A stretch of 64,000 nucleotides of DNA from Draconibacterium halophilum (GCF_010448835.1 NZ_CP048409.1:2860001-2924000); one strand, 5' to 3'. Positions 55,001-62,747 are shown, counted from the stretch's first letter. Numbers and translations: made by a program. Notes: generated by a model from the letters alone, not told the origin.

Positions 55001-55438
55001 ATCAAATAATGTTTCTTTTTCAGGGTAATTAACTCCAAACTTTCCAAAAAAACCAGTGTAATAACCGGCTTGTTTTAATAAGCAGGGGTAAGCATTTTGC
55101 ATAAATTCATTGCGAATAGCTCCAGTTTGGAAAGTATATTTATGAGTGCGTTCCTGCAGTCCGGTAAAAATACTGGAACGGCTTGCTGAACAGATAGGAG
55201 TTGTAACCAAGGCATTTCTGAAATACACACCAGCTTCAGCTAATTTGTCCATTTCGGGGGTTGTAGCTAGTTTGTTTCCGGCATAACCCAATGCACTCCA
55301 ACGCTGATCGTCGGTTAAAATAAAAATAATGTTGGGTTTTTCGCCCTTCTTTTTCTGTTTGGTTTGGCTTGTTGTCTTTTGTACGTTGCCACATAAAAAA
55401 AGGCAAAGCATTACAACTATTATTAGTTTTTGGTGCAT
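52079..55438 (-). CDS. S1 sulfatase fused to GH78 alpha-L-rhamnosidase
   Basis: 1119 aa in the main frame; with the C-terminal piece repaired, about 1179 aa. A signal peptide covers residues 1-25. The sulfatase (about 35-455) has metal Asp43/Asp44 (LTDDQRW), the formylglycine motif CSASR (83-87) and MGDNGFFLGER. GH78 (about 465 onward) has the N-terminal Fn3-like EFSWIVPVEAVVQVGYQVLVAS, the catalytic-acid stretch DGDRERIPYEADAYLNQ, and WPTEWQLH. The fusion resembles the bimodular S1_25-GH78 enzymes of marine Bacteroidota ulvan loci, which remove sulfate and then rhamnose. No SusC/D pair is adjacent. Confidence 0.92.
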   Translation of the reverse strand: MHQKLIIVVMLCLFLCGNVQKTTSQTKQKKKGEKPNIIFILTDDQRWSALGYAGNKLATTPEMDKLAEAGVYFRNALVTTPICSASRSSIFTGLQERTHKYTFQTGAIRNEFMQNAYPCLLKQAGYYTGFFGKFGVNYPEKETLFDVFEDYDRANQYKDYRGYNYKTLNGDTVHLTRYTGQKALDFLDNVPDDKPFSLSLSFSAPHAHDGAPQQYFWQEEPGKLYQNMDMPEPELADDKYFDALPQIVRDGFNRLRWHWKNDTPEKYQHSTKGYYRMINGVDREIAKIRKKLDEKNLAENTVIILMGDNGFFLGERQISGKWLMYDNSIRVPLIIYDPRVKQPKDIDDMALNIDVPATIADLAGVKVPESWHGKSLMPVVTGKQKSIDRDTILIEHLWEFENIPPSEGVRTSEWKYMRYVNNKSLEELYNLKDDPKEINNLASNPKYNDVLFEFRAKNDELGQRYADPYSGIPSGLTVEYIRDPRFTKIIDSKPEFSWIVPVEAVVQVGYQVLVASTKENIDNNIGDVWNSGNTRSSQSSDVELGGSGLQQNKTYFWKVRIFDKDNRLSEYSEPQQFITGEFGEKISSSNWFEIEKIKPVNFKKNADGSYFADFGKDAFATLNITYSAKKEETLIVRLGEKLLGDRIDQNPGGTIRFAEVKLEVSPLKTEYQIKLVPNERNTKSMAVALPDSFPVIMPYRYVEIEGGSGLQATDLIQVAYFNYFDDTSSSFLSSNDILNQVWELCKYSQKATSFAGYYVDGDRERIPYEADAYLNQLSHYSVDNEYSIARKTIEYFMDYPTWPTEWQLHVALLFYADYMYTGNTELIEKYYEPLKHKTLAELEYKHGLISTQSPNLNGEFMAKLGFADTTQRVRDIVDWPPAQKNTGWKLPKDWPQGERDGFVFTPISTVINSFYYKNMEIMAEFARLLNKPQEELNFEMRAAKVKKSMNEYLFNKAGGYYKDGIETDHGAIHSNMLPLAFGIVPDAYKKSVADYIKTRGMGCSVYGAQFLMEALYNAGAANYALELMTATHDRSWYNMIKVGSTITMEAWDMKYKPNSDWNHAWGAAPANIIPRGLWGIKPKIAGFGVVSIHPQMGSLKNSSIVVPTIKGQIKGDFKR

Positions 55439-56154
55439 ATCTAAATAAATTTAGTGCAATATAAAATGTATTTGAATGTTTTCGTATCCTCTTCTAAACT
55501 ATTTTCATTTGCTACCGGTATAAAATGTAGCAAGTACTAGTATAATACGAATTAGCTTGTTAAATATATGTGTTTTTAGAAGCTCGAGTGTCTCTCAGAA
55601 AAGTGTAGACTGTTCTGTACTCAAAGTAAACAACAGTAGTTTTAGGTTCATATGTATACATTTAGGTTTTCATCAATATTGGGTTTAGTTTTCCGAAAAA
55701 CAATTAGATATTAAGAGAATTGTTGGTTGAACTTTTTATTTCTAATTAATTCTCCCGCTTTGAAATTTCCTTGTGTGATTAATTATTGGTTCGGGAACTT
55801 ATTTTCAAATTATTTGCAAACGATGTGAATAAACTCCTCGAATGGTTGTATTCTTAATCAGCTCTTCAAGTGTATTTTCGCGAAGCCATTTTCTGCTAGT
55901 TTTATCAGCTACGCAATCTTTGCTCCAGGCAAAAACGGTTAAACGATCTAAAATCCGCGTGCGGGTATAAAATCTCACGTTATTGTTTTCCGGATATTTG
56001 TTGAAATAATTAATCATTGACTTACTGCGGGGTAGATATGTTTCTTCGCCATTGCCACAATCAGTAAAAACACTGTCTTTTATTGAAAAATTATCGTACA
56101 AGAATGTCGCAGTATAGTGAAATACATCTTGTGGTTTTTAAATTTTACAATCCC
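55439..56154. other. Divergent intergenic region, sulfatase-GH78 / gntR
   Basis: About 715 bp. From 55439 to 55804 I see nothing definite: no TAnnTTTG on the minus strand and no copy of the GntR palindrome. From 55805 to about 56130 a minus-strand frame may be a gene remnant (separate entry). Confidence 0.5.
55805..56101 (-). pseudogene. Possible gene remnant, unknown family
   Basis: About 98-110 codons on the minus strand, with a protein-like composition (KSMINYFNKYPENNNVRF, TRILDRLTVFAWSKD, RGVYSHRLQII) but no ATG near the start (TTG at 56101; the frame opens after a stop at about 56140). It looks like the C-terminal end of a larger protein. I do not recognise the family. Confidence 0.35.
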
Positions 56155-56172
56155 AACTTGTACGTACAAGTT
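56155..56172. promoter_or_regulatory. Perfect 18-bp palindrome, predicted GntR operator
   Basis: AACTTGTACGTACAAGTT, centred at 56163/56164. It contains the GT...AC spacing preferred by GntR-family regulators and covers the TTG -33 box of the gntR promoter. Confidence 0.75.
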
Positions 56173-56187
56173 ATATTTTTACCTTTG
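56158..56187 (+). promoter_or_regulatory. Promoter of the gntR-led operon
   Basis: TTG (56158-56160), 19 bp, TACCTTTG (56180-56187). It is the best promoter in this region; the start is predicted near 56193, a few nt before the ATG at 56199. Confidence 0.7.
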
Positions 56188-56198
56188 TTCTGAGAATT

Positions 56199-56912
56199 AT
56201 GAAAAAAACGAAACCAAAATACCTAAATGTACAGATCCATCTGAAGCAGCAAATTCAGCAGGGCACCTACAATCCGGGAGATTTTATTCCTTCCGAAAAT
56301 CAATTGTGCAAACAATTTTCCATAACCCGAACTACTGCACGTAAAGCACTCGATGAACTAATAAAAGAAGGTTTTATCGAGCGGATTCATGGCAAAGGAA
56401 GCCGGGTTAAAGAACGCAGACATACCTTAGGATTACTAAATGTTAAGGGATTTTCAGAGGCTGTTGGTGAAGGTGTAAATACAAAATTTCTGCAACATCC
56501 AATTAAAGCATTATGGAGCGATGAAATAATATTGCCTGTTTCCGAAACGGATAGGAATGCATCTTGTTTCTATTTTGAAAGGCTGCGTTTTGTTGGAAAA
56601 ACACCGGTTATGCTCGAAAAAAACTGGTTTCCCAATACTAAGCTTCCTCAATTTACAGCGACCGATTTTGTTGATGGCTCATTTTTTAAAACGTTAAGTC
56701 AGCGTTACTTAATTGAGATTGTAGGTTCAACCCAGGAAATCAGGTCTGAATTTGCCAGCGAAAAACATGCAAAAATTTTTGGAATTGAAAGTACCAGTCC
56801 ATTGCTTCATATTTCCATAAAATTTTTAACCTCAAATCCGAAATTAACGATATACAGCGAATTATACTGCGACACCTCGGCATATCCGGTGGGCAACAGC
56901 TATTATCTGTAA
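56199..56912 (+). CDS. GntR family transcriptional regulator, HutC/UTRA type
   Basis: 237 aa. The N-terminal winged helix (about 5-75: VQIHLKQQIQQGTYNPGDFI, FSITRTTARKALDELIKEGF, HGKGSRV) is followed by a UTRA ligand-binding domain (about 90-235: FYFERLRFVGKTPVMLEKNW, SSELYCDTS-like end). UTRA regulators commonly sense sugars or amino-sugar phosphates and repress a neighbouring operon. The operator over its own -33 box predicts autorepression. The GH9-like gene begins 22 bp downstream. Confidence 0.92.
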   Translation: MKKTKPKYLNVQIHLKQQIQQGTYNPGDFIPSENQLCKQFSITRTTARKALDELIKEGFIERIHGKGSRVKERRHTLGLLNVKGFSEAVGEGVNTKFLQHPIKALWSDEIILPVSETDRNASCFYFERLRFVGKTPVMLEKNWFPNTKLPQFTATDFVDGSFFKTLSQRYLIEIVGSTQEIRSEFASEKHAKIFGIESTSPLLHISIKFLTSNPKLTIYSELYCDTSAYPVGNSYYL

Positions 56913-56933
56913 ATTAACAAAGACCAAAAACGA

Positions 56934-58778
56934 ATGAATAAGAAACCATCGTATTCAAGGCGTAACTTCGTAAAAACCAGTTTGGTTACAAGTGCAGGAA
57001 TTGTAGGCGCCACTACCCTGTCTTCTTACGCAACAAATGAAACAATATTGAAGAACGAAAATCCCGTTTTTCAGGAAAACAACTGGCAACCTGATGACGG
57101 ACCGGCAGGATTATTATTCTCGCAGGTTGGTTATGAAATGGGCTACCCGGTTCGGATTATTGTTCGTTTGCCCCAAAAGGAAATGTTGCCGGAGAATGCA
57201 TCTTGTGTCTTGAATCCATCCGAACATGAAAACAGGTACAAAACATCTTTTAAATACTGGGGAGAAATATGGAAAAGCCACTGGTGGGTAGCTGATTTTT
57301 TTGATATCAGGGAACCAGGAAATTGGCATGTTGAGGTTGATTACGATGACAAAATAATGTTTCGATCCAATGGGCTAAAAGTAGATGAAAATATTCTTTG
57401 GGATTCAACTATTGAATGGTCATCAGTAGATATGCTCGAAAGAAGACGGCATTTTACAGGCGTTGGCGCAGGTTGGCAGGATGCCGGAACAAAATGGGTG
57501 GAAAGTCCGGCACAAAGTGCCATGATAATAGCATTGGAAGAACTGTTGGATCAGAAAAAAAATACGTTCAATATAGCGATGCTCGAAAGAATTTACACCC
57601 AAATTAAAGTAGGTTGCGATTATTTGGTTATGACGCAAAACAAAGCGGAAGAACTGGGTTTCCCCCGGGGTTCGATGTCGCACGATGTGGTGGGACACGA
57701 ACACGATGTATTGCCAAACGATGCCATGAAAGCTGTAATTGCGTTGGCCAAAGCGGTTCAACTTCTTCCTGCAAAATATTCTGAAGAGAAACAAAACTAC
57801 AAGCAATCAGCGGAGCTCGCCTACCATTGGCTACTAAACACTGCAAAACCAGTTGGGGAATATGGTTACCAGAAAATGCAACGTGGTTTAAATAATAATG
57901 CCAAAATCCCGGATGATGAATGGTTAACCCGGGATTTGGTAACCTTATGCAGCGCAGCTTTAGAAATGAATAAATTAGATGTTGAAGGAGCCAAAAAAGA
58001 TGCGTTCAATTTTGCTCAAAAAATAATGAAACGGCAGATTCAAAAGTCGGAAGCAATGGAAGGATTTTACGGTCATTTTTACGAATTCGAGAGCATGGAT
58101 CACGCCGAACCATCATGGGTGCACGGAATTGTTCCTTCCGATAACGGCACACAGTTTGGCGCTGATATAGGCCAGATTTACCCCAATTACCTTATGCCGC
58201 TTATCGACCTGCTTCGAAACAACCCAAAACATAAAGACGCTGAAAAATGGCGACAAACGCTATTCAATTTTACATATGGATATTTAATCCCGGGATGCGA
58301 AAAAAATCCATTCCTGCTTGTTCCGCAGGGAATATTTAAAGATGAAGGTCCAATCTGGTTCTGCGGAACTTTTCACGGCACAAATGCCATTTACGGATAC
58401 ACCGCCGCCCTGGCCTTTGAGCTTGCAGAATTACTCAATGAACCGAAACTGAAAAACATCGCCTATGGAAATCTGCAGTGGTTGGCAGGCTTGAATGCAG
58501 GAATTACACGTAAAAATATGAAACAGGGATGTGTTGTTTTTAGTACCGACATCCCCGATGGAGTAGCACTTCCTGCAAGTATGATATGCCACATTGGCGA
58601 ACGTTGGGCCGGAACCTGGTTCCAGACTCGTGGTGTAATCTGCAACGGATTTTCTACCGGAAAACAGTTTGTGTATGATGTTGCACCCAAAAAAGAAAAC
58701 GACGGACCATTTTCGTTTACCGACGAGGACTGGATTCCACACAGTGCAGCCTGGTTGACAGGCTTAGTGAGATTATAA
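56934..58778 (+). CDS. Tat-exported GH9-like protein
   Basis: 614 aa. A twin-arginine signal (SRRNFVKTS at 8-16) with a short hydrophobic stretch to about residue 35. Residues 58-150 resemble the Ig-like CelD_N domain of GH9 enzymes (GLLFSQVGYEMGYPVRIIVR, REPGNWHVEVDY). Residues 155-610 form an alpha/alpha barrel. The catalytic DAGD motif of GH9 is DAGT here (183-186), so the usual second Asp is missing. Substrate unknown. It is co-transcribed with gntR and deoC (deoC starts 17 bp downstream). Confidence 0.65.
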   Translation: MNKKPSYSRRNFVKTSLVTSAGIVGATTLSSYATNETILKNENPVFQENNWQPDDGPAGLLFSQVGYEMGYPVRIIVRLPQKEMLPENASCVLNPSEHENRYKTSFKYWGEIWKSHWWVADFFDIREPGNWHVEVDYDDKIMFRSNGLKVDENILWDSTIEWSSVDMLERRRHFTGVGAGWQDAGTKWVESPAQSAMIIALEELLDQKKNTFNIAMLERIYTQIKVGCDYLVMTQNKAEELGFPRGSMSHDVVGHEHDVLPNDAMKAVIALAKAVQLLPAKYSEEKQNYKQSAELAYHWLLNTAKPVGEYGYQKMQRGLNNNAKIPDDEWLTRDLVTLCSAALEMNKLDVEGAKKDAFNFAQKIMKRQIQKSEAMEGFYGHFYEFESMDHAEPSWVHGIVPSDNGTQFGADIGQIYPNYLMPLIDLLRNNPKHKDAEKWRQTLFNFTYGYLIPGCEKNPFLLVPQGIFKDEGPIWFCGTFHGTNAIYGYTAALAFELAELLNEPKLKNIAYGNLQWLAGLNAGITRKNMKQGCVVFSTDIPDGVALPASMICHIGERWAGTWFQTRGVICNGFSTGKQFVYDVAPKKENDGPFSFTDEDWIPHSAAWLTGLVRL

Positions 58779-58794
58779 CTTAATTAACTTATAA

Positions 58795-59514
58795 ATGGAA
58801 AAAGTAAAAGAACTTGCAAAAATGATCGATCACTCCATTCTTCATCCTACGATGACCGATGAAGATTTGAAACGTGAGTGTGATGTAGCGGCAACCTACA
58901 ATGTAGCCTCGGTTTGTGTGAAGCCCTATGCTGTTAAACAGGCTGCGGAATTATTAAAGGACACCGATGTTCTGGTTGGGTGCGTAATTGGTTTTCCGGC
59001 TGGAAATTCGGCTGTTTCGGTGAAAGTTTTCGAAGCTGAAACTGCCTGCAACGATGGTGCTGTGGAAATCGACATGGTGATCAACATTGGAAAAGCATTG
59101 CAGCACGACTGGGATTATATTGAAAAAGAAATTGCGGCAGTTACCCAAAAATGTCATGAGAACGGTGCCATTGTTAAAGTGATTTTTGAAACAGACTATG
59201 TTACTCAAAAAGAAGACATTGTAAAGCTGTGCGAAATTTGCACAAAAGTAGATGCCGATTATGTGAAAACATCGTCAGGATTTGGTTTCGTAAAAGGCGA
59301 TGACGGCAAATACTCTTATACCGGGGCCACTATTCCAAACCTGAAGCTTATGAAGGCCAGTGTTGGCCCAAAGGTAAAAGTAAAAGCTGCCGGTGGTGTG
59401 CGCACGCTCGACGGATTGATTGCCGTAAAAGAAGCAGGCTGCACACGGTGTGGAGCCACTGCTACCGTAAAAATTCTTGAAGATGCAAAAACACGTTTTA
59501 AAAATAATGACTAA
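58795..59514 (+). CDS. deoC: Deoxyribose-phosphate aldolase
   Basis: 239 aa class I aldolase. MIDHSILHPTMTDEDL at the start, GCVIGFPAGNS, the Schiff-base Lys158 in YVKTSSGFG, and AAGGVRTLDGL. It cleaves 2-deoxyribose-5-phosphate to acetaldehyde and glyceraldehyde-3-phosphate. It lies 17 bp after the GH9-like gene and 99 bp before the sugar-transporter gene. Confidence 0.95.
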   Translation: MEKVKELAKMIDHSILHPTMTDEDLKRECDVAATYNVASVCVKPYAVKQAAELLKDTDVLVGCVIGFPAGNSAVSVKVFEAETACNDGAVEIDMVINIGKALQHDWDYIEKEIAAVTQKCHENGAIVKVIFETDYVTQKEDIVKLCEICTKVDADYVKTSSGFGFVKGDDGKYSYTGATIPNLKLMKASVGPKVKVKAAGGVRTLDGLIAVKEAGCTRCGATATVKILEDAKTRFKNND

Positions 59515-59613
59515 TAAGACTTACAGTACGCAGCTAATAACATAAAAGAAAATTTCTGCCTACAGTTCGGCAGATCCATCACCTTTTTAACCTATAACTT
59601 TAAACTAAAAACC

Positions 59614-60618
59614 ATGTACATTGTCGATTCGTATTCGCTTGCAGTTGTTTTCTGCATTATTACCATGTTGGGTTGGGGCTCTTGGGCCAATACACTAAAA
59701 CTTACACCGTCAAAATGGGAGTTTCCGCTTTATTACTGGGATTACTCCATTGGTTTGGTTTTAACCACGCTACTTTTTGGCTTTACGTTTGGAAGCACAG
59801 GAAACGAAGGGCGGAGTTTCGTTACCGACCTGACACAGGCTGATATTTCAGCGTTATCGTCGGCATTTATTGGAGGTGTTGTATTTAATATTGCTAATTT
59901 GCTGGTGGTTGCAGCTACCGCAATTGCTGGGCTTTCCGTTGCATTTCCTATTGCTATTGGACTGGCTTTGGTAATTGGAGTAACGGTTAATTATCTTGCC
60001 GTTCCACTCGGAAATCCGGTAATTTTAGTTATTGGAATAGCACTCGTGGTAGCAGCTATCATCGTCGATGCATTTGCTTACCGACGTTTGCCACAGGAAA
60101 AATCCGGCGATCAGAAAAAAGGTATTATTATTTCAATAATTGCAGGTGTATTGATGGGATTCTTTTATCGTTTTGTGGCCGCTTCAATGACCACAGAGTT
60201 CGCCAATCCCGTTACCGGGCTGCTTACGCCCTATTCAGCGATGTTCGTTTTTTCCATCGGGCTATTTATTTCCAATTTTGTATTTAACACTTGGTTTATG
60301 TACAAACCGGTTACCGGCGGAAAAGTGTCGTACACCGATTATTTCAAACTGGGTAGTCCCAAACTTCACCTCATTGGGATTTTGGGTGGATTAATCTGGG
60401 GCGCGGCAATGGAATTCAACCTGATTGCTTCGGAGCATGCCGGATACGCAATCAGTTACGGGCTCGGACAGGGCGCAACCATGATTTCTGCGGCCTGGGG
60501 AGTTTTTGTGTGGAAAGAGTTTGCCAAAGCACCAAAAAGTACCAATAAACTGCTGGCGGCCATGTTCGTGCTGTTTATTCTTGGGCTCTCACTCATTGTA
60601 ATTGCCAGAGTCAATTAA
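59614..60618 (+). CDS. GRP-family sugar transporter
   Basis: 334 aa with ten hydrophobic segments, in the glucose/ribose porter (GRP/DMT-like) family: ITMLGWGSWANTLKL, WDYSIGLVLTTLLFG, GLSVAFPIAIGLALV and the late GGLIWGAAMEFNLIASEHAG. Family members carry ribose, glucose or rhamnose by proton symport. The genomic company of deoC and a ribokinase-type gene favours a pentose or deoxypentose. The kinase gene was about 60 bp downstream before IS insertion. Confidence 0.9.
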   Translation: MYIVDSYSLAVVFCIITMLGWGSWANTLKLTPSKWEFPLYYWDYSIGLVLTTLLFGFTFGSTGNEGRSFVTDLTQADISALSSAFIGGVVFNIANLLVVAATAIAGLSVAFPIAIGLALVIGVTVNYLAVPLGNPVILVIGIALVVAAIIVDAFAYRRLPQEKSGDQKKGIIISIIAGVLMGFFYRFVAASMTTEFANPVTGLLTPYSAMFVFSIGLFISNFVFNTWFMYKPVTGGKVSYTDYFKLGSPKLHLIGILGGLIWGAAMEFNLIASEHAGYAISYGLGQGATMISAAWGVFVWKEFAKAPKSTNKLLAAMFVLFILGLSLIVIARVN

Positions 60619-60660
60619 CGTATGAAGTATAATTCTTGAATCCAATGTCTATAATTTAAT

Positions 60661-60670
60661 TAAATAATGA
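60661..60670. repeat. Left target-site duplication of the IS982 element
   Basis: TAAATAATGA, identical to 61713-61722 on the other side of the element; one end base could also belong to the IS. Confidence 0.85.
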
Positions 60671-61712
60671 ACCCGTTGTGCGGTTTAAACTGCCAGGGCA
60701 TATTTTAAATTATTAATTGGTTTACCGTTCTTTAAATTAATGTATTGCAGTAAAGTCACCGAAGTAACTTTTGTGAGTATTCTGACTGACAATCCAATAA
60801 GTGTTTTGGCGTAATTACGTTTAAGCATGAACTGGTCGCAAAGTTGAGAAAACAATGTTTCGATCCTTTTTCTAAACTTTTTAAAAACAGGTGGGTACAA
60901 AGTGTAAGCTTTTTGATTAGCCCGCATGGGGGTTTCCAGTTTAACGTTGCAGGAAGAAAACAGGTCAATTTGCTGAGAACTGGATAAATATCCTTTATCT
61001 CCCAGCAGGATACAATTGTTTAGCCCAGAATGCTTTACCTGCGACAGGTAATGAACATCATGGACACTAGCCTTGCTTAAGTCCATACTATGAAAAACCC
61101 CGTTTGCAGAGGTAAGCAAATGAAGCTTGTAGCCGTAATACCAGGTTTTATTAACAGCAGAATAGCCTTTGTTTGGTGCTGTCTCAAAGTTTTCTTTGCA
61201 AATCCTGCTGCGTTGTTCACGGGCGTTCTTGCAAACAGGGATGGGAATCGAATCAACCAGGAAACAGTCTTCTCCTGCATTGAGAAAGCCGGCTACAGTC
61301 TTGTTCAATTCTTCGATAAAAGGATAAAGGCGTTTTCTTCTGCGGTTAAAGTTGCTTCGGTCGATTAGGTTGGGAAAATCATCAGCATGTTCGCTTTTGA
61401 TTTTAGCCCACAAAAAAGCTTCGCTGTCGATTCCGAGTGACTCGCCAGTAATAGAGAACGCAATAATTTGACAATCAGACATCTTTGGGCGGTTTCTATA
61501 CGAATAGAAATTATCGAAAGAGTTGATGCGATTTTTAAATACAGATTTGGTAATGAGAAAGAATCTGTCGTAATTTGATTTCAAGTTATGCATAACAGAA
61601 GTAAAAATGTGGTGTTTTATACTTCTAAGATATTGAATATCATGATTATGCATAACTTTTTTTAGTTATAGATATTAATAAGGTTATTAACAAATTAAAC
61701 CGCACAACGGGT
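60671..61712. mobile_element. IS982-family insertion sequence
   Basis: About 1042 bp bounded by near-perfect inverted repeats (left ACCCGTTGTGCGGTTTAA; right end is its complement) and a 10-bp target duplication. ACCC ends and the transposase family agree with IS982. It is inserted between the GRP transporter gene and the ribokinase-type gene. Confidence 0.92.
60685..61653 (-). CDS. IS982 family transposase
   Basis: 322 aa, DDE-type. Conserved region SYRNRPKMSDCQIIAFSI, first Asp in CFLVDSIPIPVC, second in ILLGDKGYLSS, and the Glu in RKRIETLFSQL. Some IS982 proteins start at a later Met (MHNLKSNYDRF region). It lies inside intact ends and is probably functional; it is oriented against the operon around it. 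Confidence 0.93.
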   Translation of the reverse strand: MHNHDIQYLRSIKHHIFTSVMHNLKSNYDRFFLITKSVFKNRINSFDNFYSYRNRPKMSDCQIIAFSITGESLGIDSEAFLWAKIKSEHADDFPNLIDRSNFNRRRKRLYPFIEELNKTVAGFLNAGEDCFLVDSIPIPVCKNAREQRSRICKENFETAPNKGYSAVNKTWYYGYKLHLLTSANGVFHSMDLSKASVHDVHYLSQVKHSGLNNCILLGDKGYLSSSQQIDLFSSCNVKLETPMRANQKAYTLYPPVFKKFRKRIETLFSQLCDQFMLKRNYAKTLIGLSVRILTKVTSVTLLQYINLKNGKPINNLKYALAV

Positions 61713-61722
61713 TAAATAATGA
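61713..61722. repeat. Right target-site duplication, containing the kinase ATG
   Basis: TAAATAATGA; the ATG at 61719-61721 is the start codon of the ribokinase-family gene. Confidence 0.85.
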
Positions 61723-62642
61723 ATAAAAAGATAGTAGTCATCGGCAGTTCAAATGTCGATTTAATCATGAAAATGGATCACCTGCCAGAAAAAGGAGAAA
61801 CAGTGACCGACGCCGATTTTTTCCAGGTATATGGAGGAAAAGGGGCCAACCAGGCGGTAGCTGCCGCCCGTGCCGGTGGAAATGTGGCTTTTGTCAGTTC
61901 AGTGGGCGAAGATGCTTACACACCACAAATGTTGAAGAATTATAAAAACGACAGTATTGATACCCGGTTTGTTTTTAAAGAAGTCGGAATTGCCAGTGGT
62001 CATGCATTAATAATGATTGGCGACCAAGGCGACAATTACCTTTCAGTAGCCCCGGGAGCCAACTATAATCTAACACCTGAAAGAATTGACGAGGCACTCC
62101 CTGTTCTTGAGAAAGCTGGAATTATTGTGATGCAATACGAAATTCCGGAAGAAACGATTAAACATGTCATCGATCTGTCCAATGCCCGAAATATTCCTGT
62201 GTTGATGAATTTTGCACCGGCCCGTCAATTTGACTTTTCCTACATCCCGAAAATTGATATCTTGGTTTTGAATGAAGTAGAAGCCGGATTTTTGGCCGGA
62301 ATGCAAGTAAAAAATGAACAAGATGCTGAAAAAGCAGCTGTGAAGCTGATTGAGCAAGGAGTAGTAAAAGTGATTATCACACTCGGTGCGCAAGGAGCAT
62401 TTATGCTTACTAATGATCAGAAAATCGCTGTTCCGGCCTTTAAAGTAGATGCTGTTGACACCACTGCTGCCGGCGATACCTTTTGTGGTGCTTTTGCCGT
62501 AGCAAATGCGGAAGGGATGATTCCGGCGGATGCATTGCGTTTTGCCAGCGCTGCTGCTGCACTTTCGGTAACCCAAATGGGTGCCCAGCCATCAGCTCCC
62601 ACACGAACTGAGATCGATAAATTTTTAAAACGGAAATTATAA
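61719..62642 (+). CDS. rbsK: Ribokinase (PfkB family), possibly deoxyribokinase
   Basis: 307 aa. N-terminal VVIGSSNVDLIMKMDHLP, substrate-binding YGGKGANQAVAAAR, and the anion hole/catalytic Asp in DTTAAGDTFCGAF (AAGD instead of GAGD). It phosphorylates ribose or a close pentose such as 2-deoxyribose at C5. The start codon lies within the IS target duplication, so the protein is unchanged, but the gene is cut off from the upstream promoter unless read-through or a new promoter at the IS end exists. Confidence 0.93.
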   Translation: MNKKIVVIGSSNVDLIMKMDHLPEKGETVTDADFFQVYGGKGANQAVAAARAGGNVAFVSSVGEDAYTPQMLKNYKNDSIDTRFVFKEVGIASGHALIMIGDQGDNYLSVAPGANYNLTPERIDEALPVLEKAGIIVMQYEIPEETIKHVIDLSNARNIPVLMNFAPARQFDFSYIPKIDILVLNEVEAGFLAGMQVKNEQDAEKAAVKLIEQGVVKVIITLGAQGAFMLTNDQKIAVPAFKVDAVDTTAAGDTFCGAFAVANAEGMIPADALRFASAAAALSVTQMGAQPSAPTRTEIDKFLKRKL

Positions 62643-62648
62643 CAAAAT

Positions 62649-62731
62649 TGTCATTCGAGCGAAGCAAGGAATCTGATGCTTACAGTATCTCAATTAACAG
62701 ATTTCTCAGCCACTCTTACTTCGAAATGACA
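62649..62731. repeat. Intergenic inverted repeat (TGTCATT... type)
   Basis: Arms TGTCATTCGAGCGAAGC... and ...TTCGAAATGACA pair over most of 83 bp with some mismatches. It resembles the dispersed repeats in other Bacteroidota. It lies between the kinase gene and the DUF4038 gene. Confidence 0.6.
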
Positions 62732-62747
62732 GAAAAACAAAAAAATT

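Noticed and set aside
55439..55560. A second GntR palindrome in front of the sulfatase-GH78 gene
   Set aside because: CAAGTACTAGTA near 55530 shares only a few bases with the operator.
61090..61368. Plus-strand frame inside the transposase
   Set aside because: It is a shadow of the DDE domain on the opposite strand.
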